Shown here in pieces: positions 8,205-16,209 of a DNA stretch of 42,062 nt (positions are counted from its first letter, which is position 1; every line of letters starts with the position of its first letter). The position numbers were made by a program, and so were the translations under genes. The DNA is from SpSt-1165 sp964391725 (GTDB lineage Bacteria; Chloroflexota; Anaerolineae; Anaerolineales; Anaerolineaceae), in contig CAYMNB010000021.1 of NCBI GenBank assembly GCA_964391725.1, positions 1 through 42,062 on the forward strand. Reading direction: 5' to 3'. A model generated the notes under the pieces. It was not told where the DNA came from. It ran no database searches and saw only the letters and a program-made list of their open reading frames with translations.

Positions 8205-9554
8205 ATGAAGAATAAACCCATGCATCGTGCCCTGATCCAGTCCTTTGCGGCGGATTTCAACGCCAATCCTGCTAACAAGACCATCCTGAATGCGCTCACG
8301 CAAGAGAGCATCACCAAGGTGGGCGTCAACCGCGAGATGGTGACGCGCCTGGATCACAGCTATTCGCACAAACTGAAGAGCAACCCGATCACCAACCAGA
8401 AGAACAGCGGGCGCTGCTGGCTGTTCGCCGGGTTGAATGTGTTCCGGTACGCGGCCATGGAAAAGATGAACCTGGAGGCTTTTGAATTTTCGCAGAACTA
8501 CCCCATGTTCTGGGACAAGTTCGAGAAAGCCAACTACTTCCTGGAAGCCATCCTGAACACGCTGGATGAACCTACCGACGGACGCCTGATCATGCACCTG
8601 CTGATGAATCCGATTCAAGACGGCGGGCAGTGGGACATGTTCGTCAACCTGATCAAGAAATATGGGGTGGTGCCAAAAAGCGTGATGCCCGAAACCGAGT
8701 CGTCATCCAGCACCGGCATGATGACGGCGGCGATCACCGCCAAACTGCGCGAATACGCCGCCGAACTGCGCATCAAGCACGAGCAAGGCGAGGGCATCGA
8801 CAGCCTGCGTGAGCGCAAGGTGGCGATGATGAACACCGTCTACCGCATGCTGTGCCTGCACCTGGGGCAGCCGCCCAAAGAATTTTTTTGGCAGTGGAAC
8901 GACAAAGACAATAAGTTCCAGCGCGAAGGCATGATCACGCCGCAGGTGTTCTATGACAAGTATGTCGGGTTTGACCTCGATAGCATGGTGTGTCTGATCA
9001 ATGCGCCCACCGCCGACAAACCCTATAACCGCCTGTTCACCATCGATTATCTGGGCAACGTGGTCGAGGGGCAGATAATCAACTACCTCAACGTGGACAT
9101 CGAGGTGATGAAGCAGGCTGCCATACGCCAGATCAGCGAAGGCGAGCGCGCGGTGTGGTTCGGCTGTGACGTGGGCAAGCTGTTGGAGCGTGAGGGCGGC
9201 ATCATGGCGGAAGACACCTATGATTTTGAAGGCATCTATGGGGAGGCATTCGTGGCGGACAAAGCCATGCGCCTCGATTACGGGCAGAGCATGATGACGC
9301 ATGCCATGGTCTTCACCGGTGTCAATATCGACGAGAGCGGCAAAAGCACCAAGTGGCGCGTAGAGAACTCGTGGGATGACAAGAACGGCGACAAGGGCTT
9401 CTACATCATGACCGATGACTGGTTCAACGAATACCTGTACGAGGTGGTGGTGGAAAAGCAGTTTGTGCCTGAAGAGATCCTCAAGGTGCTGGAGACAGAA
9501 CCCATTCACCTGCCGCCCTGGGACCCGATGGGGGCGCTGGCAGCGGCTGAATAA
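8205..9554 (+). CDS. pepC: C1B cysteine aminopeptidase (bleomycin hydrolase / PepC)
   Basis: 449 residues from the ATG at 8205, the normal length for bleomycin hydrolase-type aminopeptidases, which form a cytoplasmic hexamer and trim peptides from the N-terminus. The papain-like triad is complete: Cys71 in NQKNSGRCWLFAG, the histidine in MTHAMVFTGV and the asparagine in WRVENSWDD; the oxyanion glutamine is the Q of the same first motif. The frame stays open upstream to 7545, but that extension runs antisense through the TIM-barrel gene and has no family similarity, so it is not coding. GGAG lies 12 bases before 8205; a second ATG at 8220 is a less likely start. An inverted-repeat terminator follows the stop. 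Confidence 0.92.
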   Translation: MKNKPMHRALIQSFAADFNANPANKTILNALTQESITKVGVNREMVTRLDHSYSHKLKSNPITNQKNSGRCWLFAGLNVFRYAAMEKMNLEAFEFSQNYPMFWDKFEKANYFLEAILNTLDEPTDGRLIMHLLMNPIQDGGQWDMFVNLIKKYGVVPKSVMPETESSSSTGMMTAAITAKLREYAAELRIKHEQGEGIDSLRERKVAMMNTVYRMLCLHLGQPPKEFFWQWNDKDNKFQREGMITPQVFYDKYVGFDLDSMVCLINAPTADKPYNRLFTIDYLGNVVEGQIINYLNVDIEVMKQAAIRQISEGERAVWFGCDVGKLLEREGGIMAEDTYDFEGIYGEAFVADKAMRLDYGQSMMTHAMVFTGVNIDESGKSTKWRVENSWDDKNGDKGFYIMTDDWFNEYLYEVVVEKQFVPEEILKVLETEPIHLPPWDPMGALAAAE

Positions 9555-9588
9555 GGCGATCAAGTCTGCAACAATAGGAAGCAACAAA

Positions 9589-9615
9589 ACAGGGCTGCCA
9601 ATCTGGCAGCCCTGT
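9589..9615. terminator. Bidirectional terminator between convergent genes
   Basis: A perfect 12-bp inverted repeat (ACAGGGCTGCCA with a 3-base loop) lies between the convergent aminopeptidase and membrane-protein genes. On the minus strand it is followed by TTTGTTG; the plus-strand tail is only CATTTAC, so it works best for the minus-strand gene. Confidence 0.75.
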
Positions 9616-9633
9616 CATTTACAAGGGGATGGA

Positions 9634-10605
9634 TCAGTGCATGTCGCCGGGGGCGGGCAGCGCCTCTCCGTCTTCCAGCAGTTTGTCCATTTCGACGTCG
9701 TCTGCTTCCAACCCGCGCAGGTCGCGGTAGAAGTGCACCCAGGCAGACCAGGTGAAGGAGGTCAGTAGTCCCTGCGCCGCGATGTAGAAGGGGATGTAGA
9801 TCAGCAGGAAGATGACACCCAGCGCAACACCCAGCGTGCTGAAAACATTTTGCCCGGCTACGAAGGCAAACAGGGCAGGGATGCCAGCAATGAGTGCCGG
9901 GATGGCGATAGCCAAACCTGCGATCAGTCCCAACAGAAACAGGATCACGCCCATGATAAGGTAATTGCCGAGGTGATCGTAGAAGATGAAGCGCCAGGCA
10001 TGGGCGATGGCGTCAATAATCTTTTCGTCCTCTGCCACGATGAAAATTGTGGTCTGCACCACCATCAAAGACACAGCGATGATAATGGGCAGCACCAGAC
10101 AGGCGAACAAGATGGCGCCGATACCGAGGGTAAATACCGAGAACAGCACCACCACCAGAGCGGCGGCAATGATGCCTGCCAGCAGCAGCAATGACAATGC
10201 CAGCAGGTGCCAGAAGTAGCGCAGGCCTTCTTTGAACAGCCCGCCGAAGGTGAGACGGGTGCCTTCTTCGCTCAAGACCGTGCCGCGGATGAGGGCGGCG
10301 CGCCCGAGATGGCCGAAAAAGACGCTCACCAGGAAGAAGATAACAGCGAGAAATGCCATACCGATGCCCAGCGCGATCCAGGTGCCGGTGCCGATCTGAT
10401 CGACAAAATTGTTCATGCGCCAACCGAAGTTTTGCAGGAAGTGCGGCATGTTGCCGGGACCCATGCTGATATTTTCACGCCAGGTGAAGTTATTGCCTCT
10501 GCTGCTGTTATACGCCATCAGTGAAGCGAAAAAGCCAAAGATCCATAAGACTTTGTTGTTCCAAACCGTTTTCCAGGCTTTGTTGAGGATATCTCCGAAA
10601 TTCAT
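9634..10605 (-). CDS. Multi-pass membrane protein, function unknown
   Basis: 323 residues from ATG 10605, chosen because AAAGGA lies seven bases upstream; the longer frame to 10626 has no ribosome site. The N-terminus MNFGDILNKAWKTVWNNKVLWIFGFF, with an amphipathic helix leading into the first membrane segment, and about six further hydrophobic segments resemble the GpdP-like/DUF7544-type membrane domains in Gram-positive and Chloroflexota genomes. A long hydrophobic block around residues 135-200 contains two or three helices. The C-terminus is acidic and cytoplasmic-looking. No catalytic motif is seen. The gene stands alone between two terminators. Confidence 0.65.
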   Translation of the reverse strand: MNFGDILNKAWKTVWNNKVLWIFGFFASLMAYNSSRGNNFTWRENISMGPGNMPHFLQNFGWRMNNFVDQIGTGTWIALGIGMAFLAVIFFLVSVFFGHLGRAALIRGTVLSEEGTRLTFGGLFKEGLRYFWHLLALSLLLLAGIIAAALVVVLFSVFTLGIGAILFACLVLPIIIAVSLMVVQTTIFIVAEDEKIIDAIAHAWRFIFYDHLGNYLIMGVILFLLGLIAGLAIAIPALIAGIPALFAFVAGQNVFSTLGVALGVIFLLIYIPFYIAAQGLLTSFTWSAWVHFYRDLRGLEADDVEMDKLLEDGEALPAPGDMH

Positions 10606-10714
10606 AATTGTTTCCTTTCTTTTCATGCCCCATTTTGGGGCGTGATTTCTTTCTATTTAGATATACGTAGAAAGATGTGTTGGGTTGCAGAAAGTTAACT
10701 GTGCAGGAAAGAAA

Positions 10715-10737
10715 AGAGGCGCCGCGCTGGCGCCTCT
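10715..10737 (-). terminator. Intrinsic terminator after MerR gene
   Basis: A perfect 9-bp GC-rich stem AGAGGCGCC / GGCGCCTCT with a 5-base loop is followed on the minus strand by TTTCTTTCC. It lies 25 bases past the stop of the MerR gene. Confidence 0.85.
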
Positions 10738-10762
10738 CACATGAATCATGGACTTCTGCGGT

Positions 10763-11260
10763 TTATTCTTTTTTGCGAATGGGGACATAGATATAGAGCA
10801 GGGAGTCTTCTTTGAAGTCGTTGAACTCAGGGGGGTAGAGCTCAAAGTCGGGCTTCTCGCGGTCATGCTCCCATTCAGTTTGCTGCGGCAGCCAGGTTTC
10901 GAAGATGTAGGTATAGGCCTTGTGGATGCTTTCCTTGGGGCCGGGCGCCGGCACGGCTACGTACTGCTGTTCGGGCAGCATGGTCACTTCAAAACCGGCA
11001 GGGACGCTGCTCAGTTTGTTGTCCTTCAGCGGGAAAGCCACCATGTAGTCGAAGGATTCGCCTTCGCCCATCGGGTAGCACAGGCCGAGAGAATGGAAGC
11101 CCGCAGTGCCCGGGGCGATGAGCATGTCCTGGATAGACTGCCAGTCTGTAAAGAACTCCTCCCAGAACCTGGCGATCAGGTCGGTGGTGCTCATGGTGAA
11201 GGAACGGGTCTTGCCGATATACAACTGGGCTGGTTTGGTCACAATGGTTGCGGTTGACAT
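10763..11260 (-). CDS. Possible internal-start GyrI-like effector-binding protein
   Basis: The second half of the MerR gene, in the same frame, begins with an ATG at 11260 preceded by AAAGGAG with a 10-base spacer across a run of seven A. From it a complete 165-residue GyrI/AraC-effector-binding domain would be made, the size of stand-alone small-molecule-binding proteins of this family. Either the gene makes two products, or two formerly separate genes have fused, or a one-base error has removed a stop (TAA is present here in another frame). Proteins of this family can sequester ligands or hydrolyse cyclopropanoids; nothing here decides which. Confidence 0.45.
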   Translation of the reverse strand: MSTATIVTKPAQLYIGKTRSFTMSTTDLIARFWEEFFTDWQSIQDMLIAPGTAGFHSLGLCYPMGEGESFDYMVAFPLKDNKLSSVPAGFEVTMLPEQQYVAVPAPGPKESIHKAYTYIFETWLPQQTEWEHDREKPDFELYPPEFNDFKEDSLLYIYVPIRKKE

Positions 11261-12115
11261 AGTTTTTTTACTCCTTTGGATAGGTTTGATTTGGGGCGGC
11301 AGGGAGGCGAGGACGGAACGCTGCAACTCGATCATGGACTGTTCGCGGTCCTGGTAGTGCAGTTCGATGAACGGTCCGTCAAAGTGGTAAGCGCAGCGCT
11401 GGATCCATTCGAACATCGCCAGTCGTGCCTCTTCGGCTTGCATGCCGGCCGGGTCATACAGCAGAGAGAGCACATTGTCGCGCGGCGGGATCAGGCGGTC
11501 GATCAGCGGGGCGGTGGGCGCGGGCAGTTTGCCGGGGATGCCGACCTCGATGCGTTGCAGGTCGCTGTCGGCTTCGCTTTGTTCACACTCCAACATCACC
11601 CAGAAGGGCTCCTCGCGCCATTGCCTGCCATCAGGCAGCATATCGTCCAGCTGCCGCAGCAGCCGTGCGATGGTTTGCTGGCGGTGTAGGCGGTCTTCCA
11701 TGATGATCATCTCTTTGAGCGTGATCAGCGCGAGGGCGGGCTGTGGTTTGAGTACCACCTGGGTGTTCAGGGTTGGGCCGCCCGACTCTAGTTGCAGGCG
11801 GTTGCTGCGCAGCCACGCCAGGCGTTCATGCACCTCTTGCTGCTGGTCACACAGACGCGCTTCCTGTTCACCGAGCATCTCCGCCAGTTCTTCCGGGCTG
11901 CTTTGCACCAGCAGATGGCTGACACTCTCCAACGAGAAGCCCATTAACTTAAACAGCATGATCTCGTTGAGACGCTGCAGCTGACTGAGCTCATAGTAGC
12001 GGTAGCCGGAGTAGTGATCGACCCGGGCGGGCTTGAGCAGCGCGAGGCAGTCATAGTGGCGCAGGGTCTTGATGCTGACGCCGCCCAATTTAGCAAACTC
12101 ACCGATCTTGATCAT
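10763..12115 (-). CDS. MerR-family regulator with two GyrI-like effector domains
   Basis: 450 residues. Residues 1-70 form a MerR winged helix (IGEFAKLGGVSIKTLRHYDCLALLKP, then SGYRYYELSQLQRLNEI), 75-110 the dimer coiled coil, and about 120-275 a BmrR/GyrI-like ligand domain. A second complete GyrI-like domain follows from residue 286 (MSTATIVTKPAQ) to the end. Ordinary BmrR-type proteins end after the first domain, at about 270-280 residues. At the junction, AAAGGAG lies ten bases before an in-frame ATG (11260), so the last 165 residues could also be made as a separate protein. The start at 12115 has GGAAGAAG just upstream. Likely a ligand-responsive activator of its own promoter; the ligand is unknown. 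Confidence 0.88.
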   Translation of the reverse strand: MIKIGEFAKLGGVSIKTLRHYDCLALLKPARVDHYSGYRYYELSQLQRLNEIMLFKLMGFSLESVSHLLVQSSPEELAEMLGEQEARLCDQQQEVHERLAWLRSNRLQLESGGPTLNTQVVLKPQPALALITLKEMIIMEDRLHRQQTIARLLRQLDDMLPDGRQWREEPFWVMLECEQSEADSDLQRIEVGIPGKLPAPTAPLIDRLIPPRDNVLSLLYDPAGMQAEEARLAMFEWIQRCAYHFDGPFIELHYQDREQSMIELQRSVLASLPPQIKPIQRSKKTMSTATIVTKPAQLYIGKTRSFTMSTTDLIARFWEEFFTDWQSIQDMLIAPGTAGFHSLGLCYPMGEGESFDYMVAFPLKDNKLSSVPAGFEVTMLPEQQYVAVPAPGPKESIHKAYTYIFETWLPQQTEWEHDREKPDFELYPPEFNDFKEDSLLYIYVPIRKKE

Positions 12116-12170
12116 TTCGTCTTCTTCCTGCCAAACAATAGGGTTGTGGTTTGATGCACATCATGGCTAA

Positions 12171-12201
12171 AGGATACAACCTGCCCCAGGGGGAGAGTCA
12201 A
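12171..12201 (-). promoter_or_regulatory. MerR-type promoter and operator of the MerR gene
   Basis: The minus strand reads TTGACT, then exactly 19 bases, then TATCCT, the over-long spacer diagnostic of MerR-family promoters. The spacer holds the GC-rich dyad CTCCCCCTGGGGCAG at the expected operator position, very like operators of BmrR/TipA-type regulators. It reads toward the MerR gene, leaving a leader of about 50 bases, so autoregulation is expected. The remaining 334-base gap up to 12450 otherwise contains only a lone TATAAT facing the next gene. Confidence 0.85.
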
Positions 12202-12297
12202 GGATTTGCCAAAGAAATGGCAGGTTTTAACAGGATTTTTGCTCCGAATGGGTTCATTTTCCGTGCATTGCTTATAGAATTCTTATAGCAACTGCCG

Positions 12298-12303
12298 TAT
12301 AAT
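12298..12303 (+). promoter_or_regulatory. Possible -10 element for PIN/TRAM gene
   Basis: TATAAT faces the gene at 12450, leaving a leader of about 140 bases. No matching -35 is seen. Just upstream is an imperfect AT-rich palindrome around GAATTC (12272-12288). Confidence 0.35.
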
Positions 12304-12449
12304 CATAAGATACATTGTTTCAAAATCCGCCAAAGCTGCCGCCGAATCCCCGCACAAATTCTCCTATCATTCTTTATTATAAGCCGCGGGCAGGCTGGCA
12401 GGGCCATAGAACCTTAAAACCATCGGATTTGTTTTGAAAGGAATTATTC

Positions 12450-13556
12450 ATGAGTATTGATTTTATTTTCCGATTGTTGGGTGCCATTGTGTTTTGTATT
12501 TTGGGTATTAACCTTGGCACCAACCTGGGCACGGTCGCCAACCTCGGCCCAACCGGCGCAGTATTAACAGCGGAGCAATATGCCTTTACGCTGGGGCTGG
12601 GCGGGGTGTTGATTGGCCTGCTGTTAACTCCCTATATCACCACCGTGCCGGTGCGTGCCCTGAGCAAGATGTTGCTGCGCATTTCGGCGCAGAAGCTATT
12701 TTCCGCGTTGGTAGGTTTGGTGGTAGGGCTGATCATCGGGGCGCTGCTTTCGATTCCCTTTGCATTGCTGCCTTCGCCCTTCAATAATATACTGCCGTTC
12801 GCGTCGGTGGTGTTCTTTGTGTATATCGGCATCACGGTGTTCACCACGCGTGAAAACGATATCTTTAACCTGTTAAAATCCATCAACGGCGGCAGCACCC
12901 TGCGCAGCAACCTGGATTCTCAAACCGTTGACCGGCGTAAGATCCTGTTAGACACCAGCGTGATCATCGACGGGCGCATTGCCGATATCGCGCGCACCGG
13001 GTTTCTTCCCGGCAAGTTGATCGTGCCGCATTTCGTGCTGACCGAGCTGCAATACATCGCCGATTCACCGGATGCCTTGCGGCGGCAACGCGGACGGCGC
13101 GGCATGGAGGTGCTGGCCACCATGCAGAAAGAACCCAAGATCCCGGTGCAGATCACGGATGTGGAGGTGGACGGCACCACCGAGGTGGATGACAAACTGG
13201 TCATTCTGGCGCGGCAGATGCATTGCCCGATCCTGACCAATGACTACAACCTCAACCGCGTGGCGGAACTGCAAGGCGTGACGGTGTTGAACGTCAACGA
13301 ACTTGCCAACGCGGTCAAATCTGTGATGCTGCCGGGCGAGTTGATGAATGTCAAGGTCATTCAGGAAGGCAAAGAGGTTGACCAGGGCATCGGTTACCTG
13401 GATGACGGCACAATGGTGGTGGTAGAAGATGGCAAGCATCATCTGAACAGGAACATCGAAGTGGAAGTGACCAAAGTGCTGCAAACCGCCGCCGGGCGCA
13501 TGGTGTTCGCGCGTCCGCAGAACGGGCAAAACAGCAACCAACCCTACCGCCATTGA
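12450..13556 (+). CDS. YacL-like PIN/TRAM-domain membrane protein
   Basis: 368 residues. Four hydrophobic segments occupy residues 5-130. A PIN nuclease domain at about 160-290 shows ILLDTSVIIDGR (Asp168), an acidic TEVDDKLVILA and ILTNDYNL, the expected carboxylate set. A TRAM-type RNA-binding domain is at about 305-365 (MNVKVIQEGKEVDQGIGYLDDGTMVVVEDG). This is the architecture and length of Bacillus YacL, whose gene also lies in the cysS neighbourhood. The exact RNA target is not known. AAAGGA eight bases before the ATG supports the start. It leads the cluster with cysS and the rRNA methyltransferase, a translation-linked set. Confidence 0.88.
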   Translation: MSIDFIFRLLGAIVFCILGINLGTNLGTVANLGPTGAVLTAEQYAFTLGLGGVLIGLLLTPYITTVPVRALSKMLLRISAQKLFSALVGLVVGLIIGALLSIPFALLPSPFNNILPFASVVFFVYIGITVFTTRENDIFNLLKSINGGSTLRSNLDSQTVDRRKILLDTSVIIDGRIADIARTGFLPGKLIVPHFVLTELQYIADSPDALRRQRGRRGMEVLATMQKEPKIPVQITDVEVDGTTEVDDKLVILARQMHCPILTNDYNLNRVAELQGVTVLNVNELANAVKSVMLPGELMNVKVIQEGKEVDQGIGYLDDGTMVVVEDGKHHLNRNIEVEVTKVLQTAAGRMVFARPQNGQNSNQPYRH

Positions 13557-13588
13557 AAGCACAAGTCTAAACGACAGTCGTAGTTGGT

Positions 13589-13594
13589 TATAAT
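13589..13594 (+). promoter_or_regulatory. Possible -10 element for cysS
   Basis: TATAAT occurs 34 bases before cysS in the 71-base gap after the PIN/TRAM gene, preceded by a short palindrome ACGACAGTCGT (13571-13581). No good -35 is visible. Confidence 0.35.
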
Positions 13595-13627
13595 AGAAGC
13601 GATAGAAACATCCAGTGAGGAAGATGC

Positions 13628-15031
13628 ATGAGTTTACGCCTGTACAGTACGCTGACCCGCAGAAAAGAAGATTTTGAAACCATCGAACCTGGCAAGGTGC
13701 GGATGTATGTGTGCGGACCCACGGTGTATGACAAAGCCCACATCGGGCATGCCATGTCTGCGATCGTGTTTGATATCGTGCGGCGTTATTTGATATATCG
13801 CGGCTATGAAGTGACTTATGTGATGAACTTCACCGATGTGGATGACAAGATCATCAAGCGCGCCAACGAAAGCGGGGAAGACTCCGTCCAACTGGGTGAG
13901 CGCCTGATCGCCGACTACCAGCAGAACCTGGTTGACCTGAACGTACTGCCAGCCACCATTCACCCGCGCGCCACGCAGGAAATCGACGGCATCATCGCCA
14001 TGATCGAAGAATTGATTGCCAAAGGTGCCGCCTATCACGCCAACGGCGACGTTTACTTTCGGGTGGATAAGGACGATGATTACGGCAAACTTGCGCACCG
14101 CAACCTGGACGACATGCAGGCAGGCGCGCGTATTGAGGTTAACCCCCACAAAGAAAATCCCATGGACTTTGCCTTGTGGAAAACCGCCAAACCCGGCGAG
14201 CCCGCCTGGGACAGCCCCTGGGGCAAAGGCCGCCCGGGCTGGCATATCGAATGTTCGGCTATGAACCGCCGCCATCTGGGCGACCAGATCGACATCCACG
14301 GCGGGGGCAATGACTTGATCTTTCCGCATCACGAAAACGAGATCGCCCAGACCGAAACCATCACCGGCAAGCCATTTGCGCGCTACTGGATGCACAACGG
14401 CATGCTGCAATTGAACGGCGAAGCCATGTCGAAATCGACCGGCAACATGATCCGCATTGAAGAATTTTTGGCAGAACATGACGCGGATGTGATGCGCATG
14501 ATGATTCTGAACGCATCCTACCGCGGGCCGCTGACCTACACCGATGAGGTGGTTGCGATGGCGGAAAAAGCCATCGAACGCCTCAAATCTGCCTTCAAAC
14601 CGGCGCTTCCCGGCGCGAAAGGCCTGTCAAGCGAGAGCGCAGATGCGCTGGCGGCGCAGGGTGAACAAACCCGCGAGAATTTCATTGCCGCCATGGATGA
14701 TGACATCAACACTGCCGGTGCCCTGGGTCACTTGTTTGAGCTGGTCAAAGCCATCAATGTCACCCGTGATGAAGGTGCGCAGGATGAACAGCTGGCAGAC
14801 GCGCAAGCCGTATTGCGCGAACTGACCGAAGTGCTGGGCCTGCGCTTGCAGGAGGATGACAAAGCCGGGCAGGGTGATGCTGCCAAATTCATTGATTTAC
14901 TGGTGGAACTGCGCAACGAGGTGCGCGCGCGTAAGTTGTTTGATCTCTCGGACAAGATCCGCGATTCGTTGAAGGAACTGGGCGTGGCTATCGAAGACAA
15001 CCGCGAAGGTTCCAGCTGGCATTTTGAATAG
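13628..15031 (+). CDS. cysS: Cysteinyl-tRNA synthetase
   Basis: 467 residues, the usual length of bacterial CysRS, which charges tRNA-Cys in the cytoplasm. The class I signature HIGH is at 38-41, within KAHIGHAMSAIVFD. Zinc ligands are Cys29 (MYVCGPTVYD), the Cys and His of GWHIECSAMNRRHLG and HHENEIAQTE. The KMSKS loop reads AMSKS at 266-270, with Ala in place of the first Lys. The C-terminal helical DALR-like domain with the end motif RDSLKELGVAIED is complete. GAGGAAG upstream of ATG 13628 is the ribosome site. It is followed after eight bases by the rRNA methyltransferase gene, a common pairing. Confidence 0.97.
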   Translation: MSLRLYSTLTRRKEDFETIEPGKVRMYVCGPTVYDKAHIGHAMSAIVFDIVRRYLIYRGYEVTYVMNFTDVDDKIIKRANESGEDSVQLGERLIADYQQNLVDLNVLPATIHPRATQEIDGIIAMIEELIAKGAAYHANGDVYFRVDKDDDYGKLAHRNLDDMQAGARIEVNPHKENPMDFALWKTAKPGEPAWDSPWGKGRPGWHIECSAMNRRHLGDQIDIHGGGNDLIFPHHENEIAQTETITGKPFARYWMHNGMLQLNGEAMSKSTGNMIRIEEFLAEHDADVMRMMILNASYRGPLTYTDEVVAMAEKAIERLKSAFKPALPGAKGLSSESADALAAQGEQTRENFIAAMDDDINTAGALGHLFELVKAINVTRDEGAQDEQLADAQAVLRELTEVLGLRLQEDDKAGQGDAAKFIDLLVELRNEVRARKLFDLSDKIRDSLKELGVAIEDNREGSSWHFE

Positions 15032-15039
15032 GAGCGACG

Positions 15040-15783
15040 GTGGCACAAGAATGGATTGACGGACGCAACGCGGTTGCCGAAGTGCTGTTGAATCCGCGGC
15101 GGCAGGCATTTCAATTGCAGGTGGCTCACGGGGCGCAGATCACCGGACGCCTGGCGGAGATCGTGGAACTGGCACGGCGGAAGAATATTCCCGCCAGTTT
15201 TGTGCCGCGCACCAACCTGGACAAGCGCTTTGGCGAAAAACACCAGGGCGTCGCGCTGGAAGCCAGCGTCTATGTGTATGCCGACATGTCCGACATCTTC
15301 GAGCGCGCCAAGGAGCGCGGTGAAGCGCTGTTCGTGCTGCTTTTGGATGTGCTGAAGAACCCGCAAAACGTGGGTACTTTGCTGCGCACGGCAGAAGCGG
15401 TGGGCGTGCATGGCGTGGTGATCCCGACCGCGCGCACTGCCGAGGTCACACCCAGCGTGGTGAATGCCTCCAGCGGGGCGACCGAACACCTGTTGATCGC
15501 GCGCAGCAACCTGGCGCAGGCGATCACGGAATTGAAAGCACAGGATGTATGGATCGCAGGGCTGGATGGCGGTCAGGGTTCTCAACCCATCGCCCAAGCG
15601 CGCCTTGACGGGGCGCTGGGGCTGGTGGTCGGCTCTGAAGGCAGCGGTATGCGCGCGCTGACGCGCAAAGCCTGTGATTTTATCGTTGCGCTGCCCATGC
15701 GCGGACAGATCGAATCTTTAAACGCAGCAGTGGCGGGGTCTGTGGCGCTGTATCTTGCCTACATGGCACGCGAAGCCAGGTAA
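15040..15783 (+). CDS. rlmB: SpoU/TrmH-family 23S rRNA 2'-O-methyltransferase
   Basis: 247 residues with a GTG start at 15040, supported by GGAG five bases upstream and by the N-terminus WIDGRNAVAEVL, the standard RlmB opening. Residues 1-80 form the L30-like substrate domain. The SPOUT knot motifs follow: motif 1 LDVLKNPQNVGTLLRTAEA with the catalytic Asn/Arg, motif 2 LVVGSEGSGM, motif 3 LPMRGQIESLNAAVAGSV with AdoMet-contacting residues. RlmB methylates a guanosine in the peptidyl-transferase domain of 23S rRNA, but some paralogues target other sites or tRNA, so the exact nucleotide is inferred. Cotranscribed with cysS. Confidence 0.9.
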   Translation: MAQEWIDGRNAVAEVLLNPRRQAFQLQVAHGAQITGRLAEIVELARRKNIPASFVPRTNLDKRFGEKHQGVALEASVYVYADMSDIFERAKERGEALFVLLLDVLKNPQNVGTLLRTAEAVGVHGVVIPTARTAEVTPSVVNASSGATEHLLIARSNLAQAITELKAQDVWIAGLDGGQGSQPIAQARLDGALGLVVGSEGSGMRALTRKACDFIVALPMRGQIESLNAAVAGSVALYLAYMAREAR

Positions 15784-15789
15784 GCACGC

Positions 15790-16209
15790 TCAGACCAGTT
15801 CCCAGGGCACTTCCACATACTTATCAGACGATAACTGGAAAACGCACATCTGCCAACCGCCCTCGCTTTTTGCGTGCGGTGCCCAGATGATGTGCAGCGC
15901 TTCCGGGTAGGCGTTTTCTGCCAGGTCGCGCGGGGAGGGTTTGCCCGGGCCGTGCGGGTGTGAATGATAGATGGCGGCCAGGCTCAGGTTATGCTTTTCC
16001 AGTAAATAGATGGCATCCACCAGGCTCTGCGCCTCCATGCGGAAGGCATCTGCGCTGTGGAGGACATTCTCGATGGGGAAATGAAGCAGGGCATTGGACT
16101 CGCGTCCGCCCAACAGGCCGCACACTTCTTCTGACGGCATGGAGCGTACGTGCGCCAGCATCTCACCGTAGAGATCAAAGGGGAGGAAGAGAAGTGCAGG
16201 CATTTTCAT
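15790..16209 (-). CDS. JAMM (Mov34/M67) metallopeptidase
   Basis: 139 residues from ATG 16209, a stand-alone JAMM domain. The zinc site is intact: Glu28 in SEEVCGLLGG, and HSHPHGPGKPSPRD giving H-x-H-x7-S-x2-D (His82, His84, Ser92, Asp95). Prokaryotic enzymes of this family remove ubiquitin-like or sulfur-carrier proteins (for example CysO-cysteine release or desampylation), but no such carrier gene is adjacent. The ATG overlaps the TGA of the upstream membrane-protein gene as ATGA, so translation is coupled. The same frame stays open to 16824, but that stretch is antisense-like shadow within the membrane gene and is not coding. Confidence 0.88.
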   Translation of the reverse strand: MKMPALLFLPFDLYGEMLAHVRSMPSEEVCGLLGGRESNALLHFPIENVLHSADAFRMEAQSLVDAIYLLEKHNLSLAAIYHSHPHGPGKPSPRDLAENAYPEALHIIWAPHAKSEGGWQMCVFQLSSDKYVEVPWELV

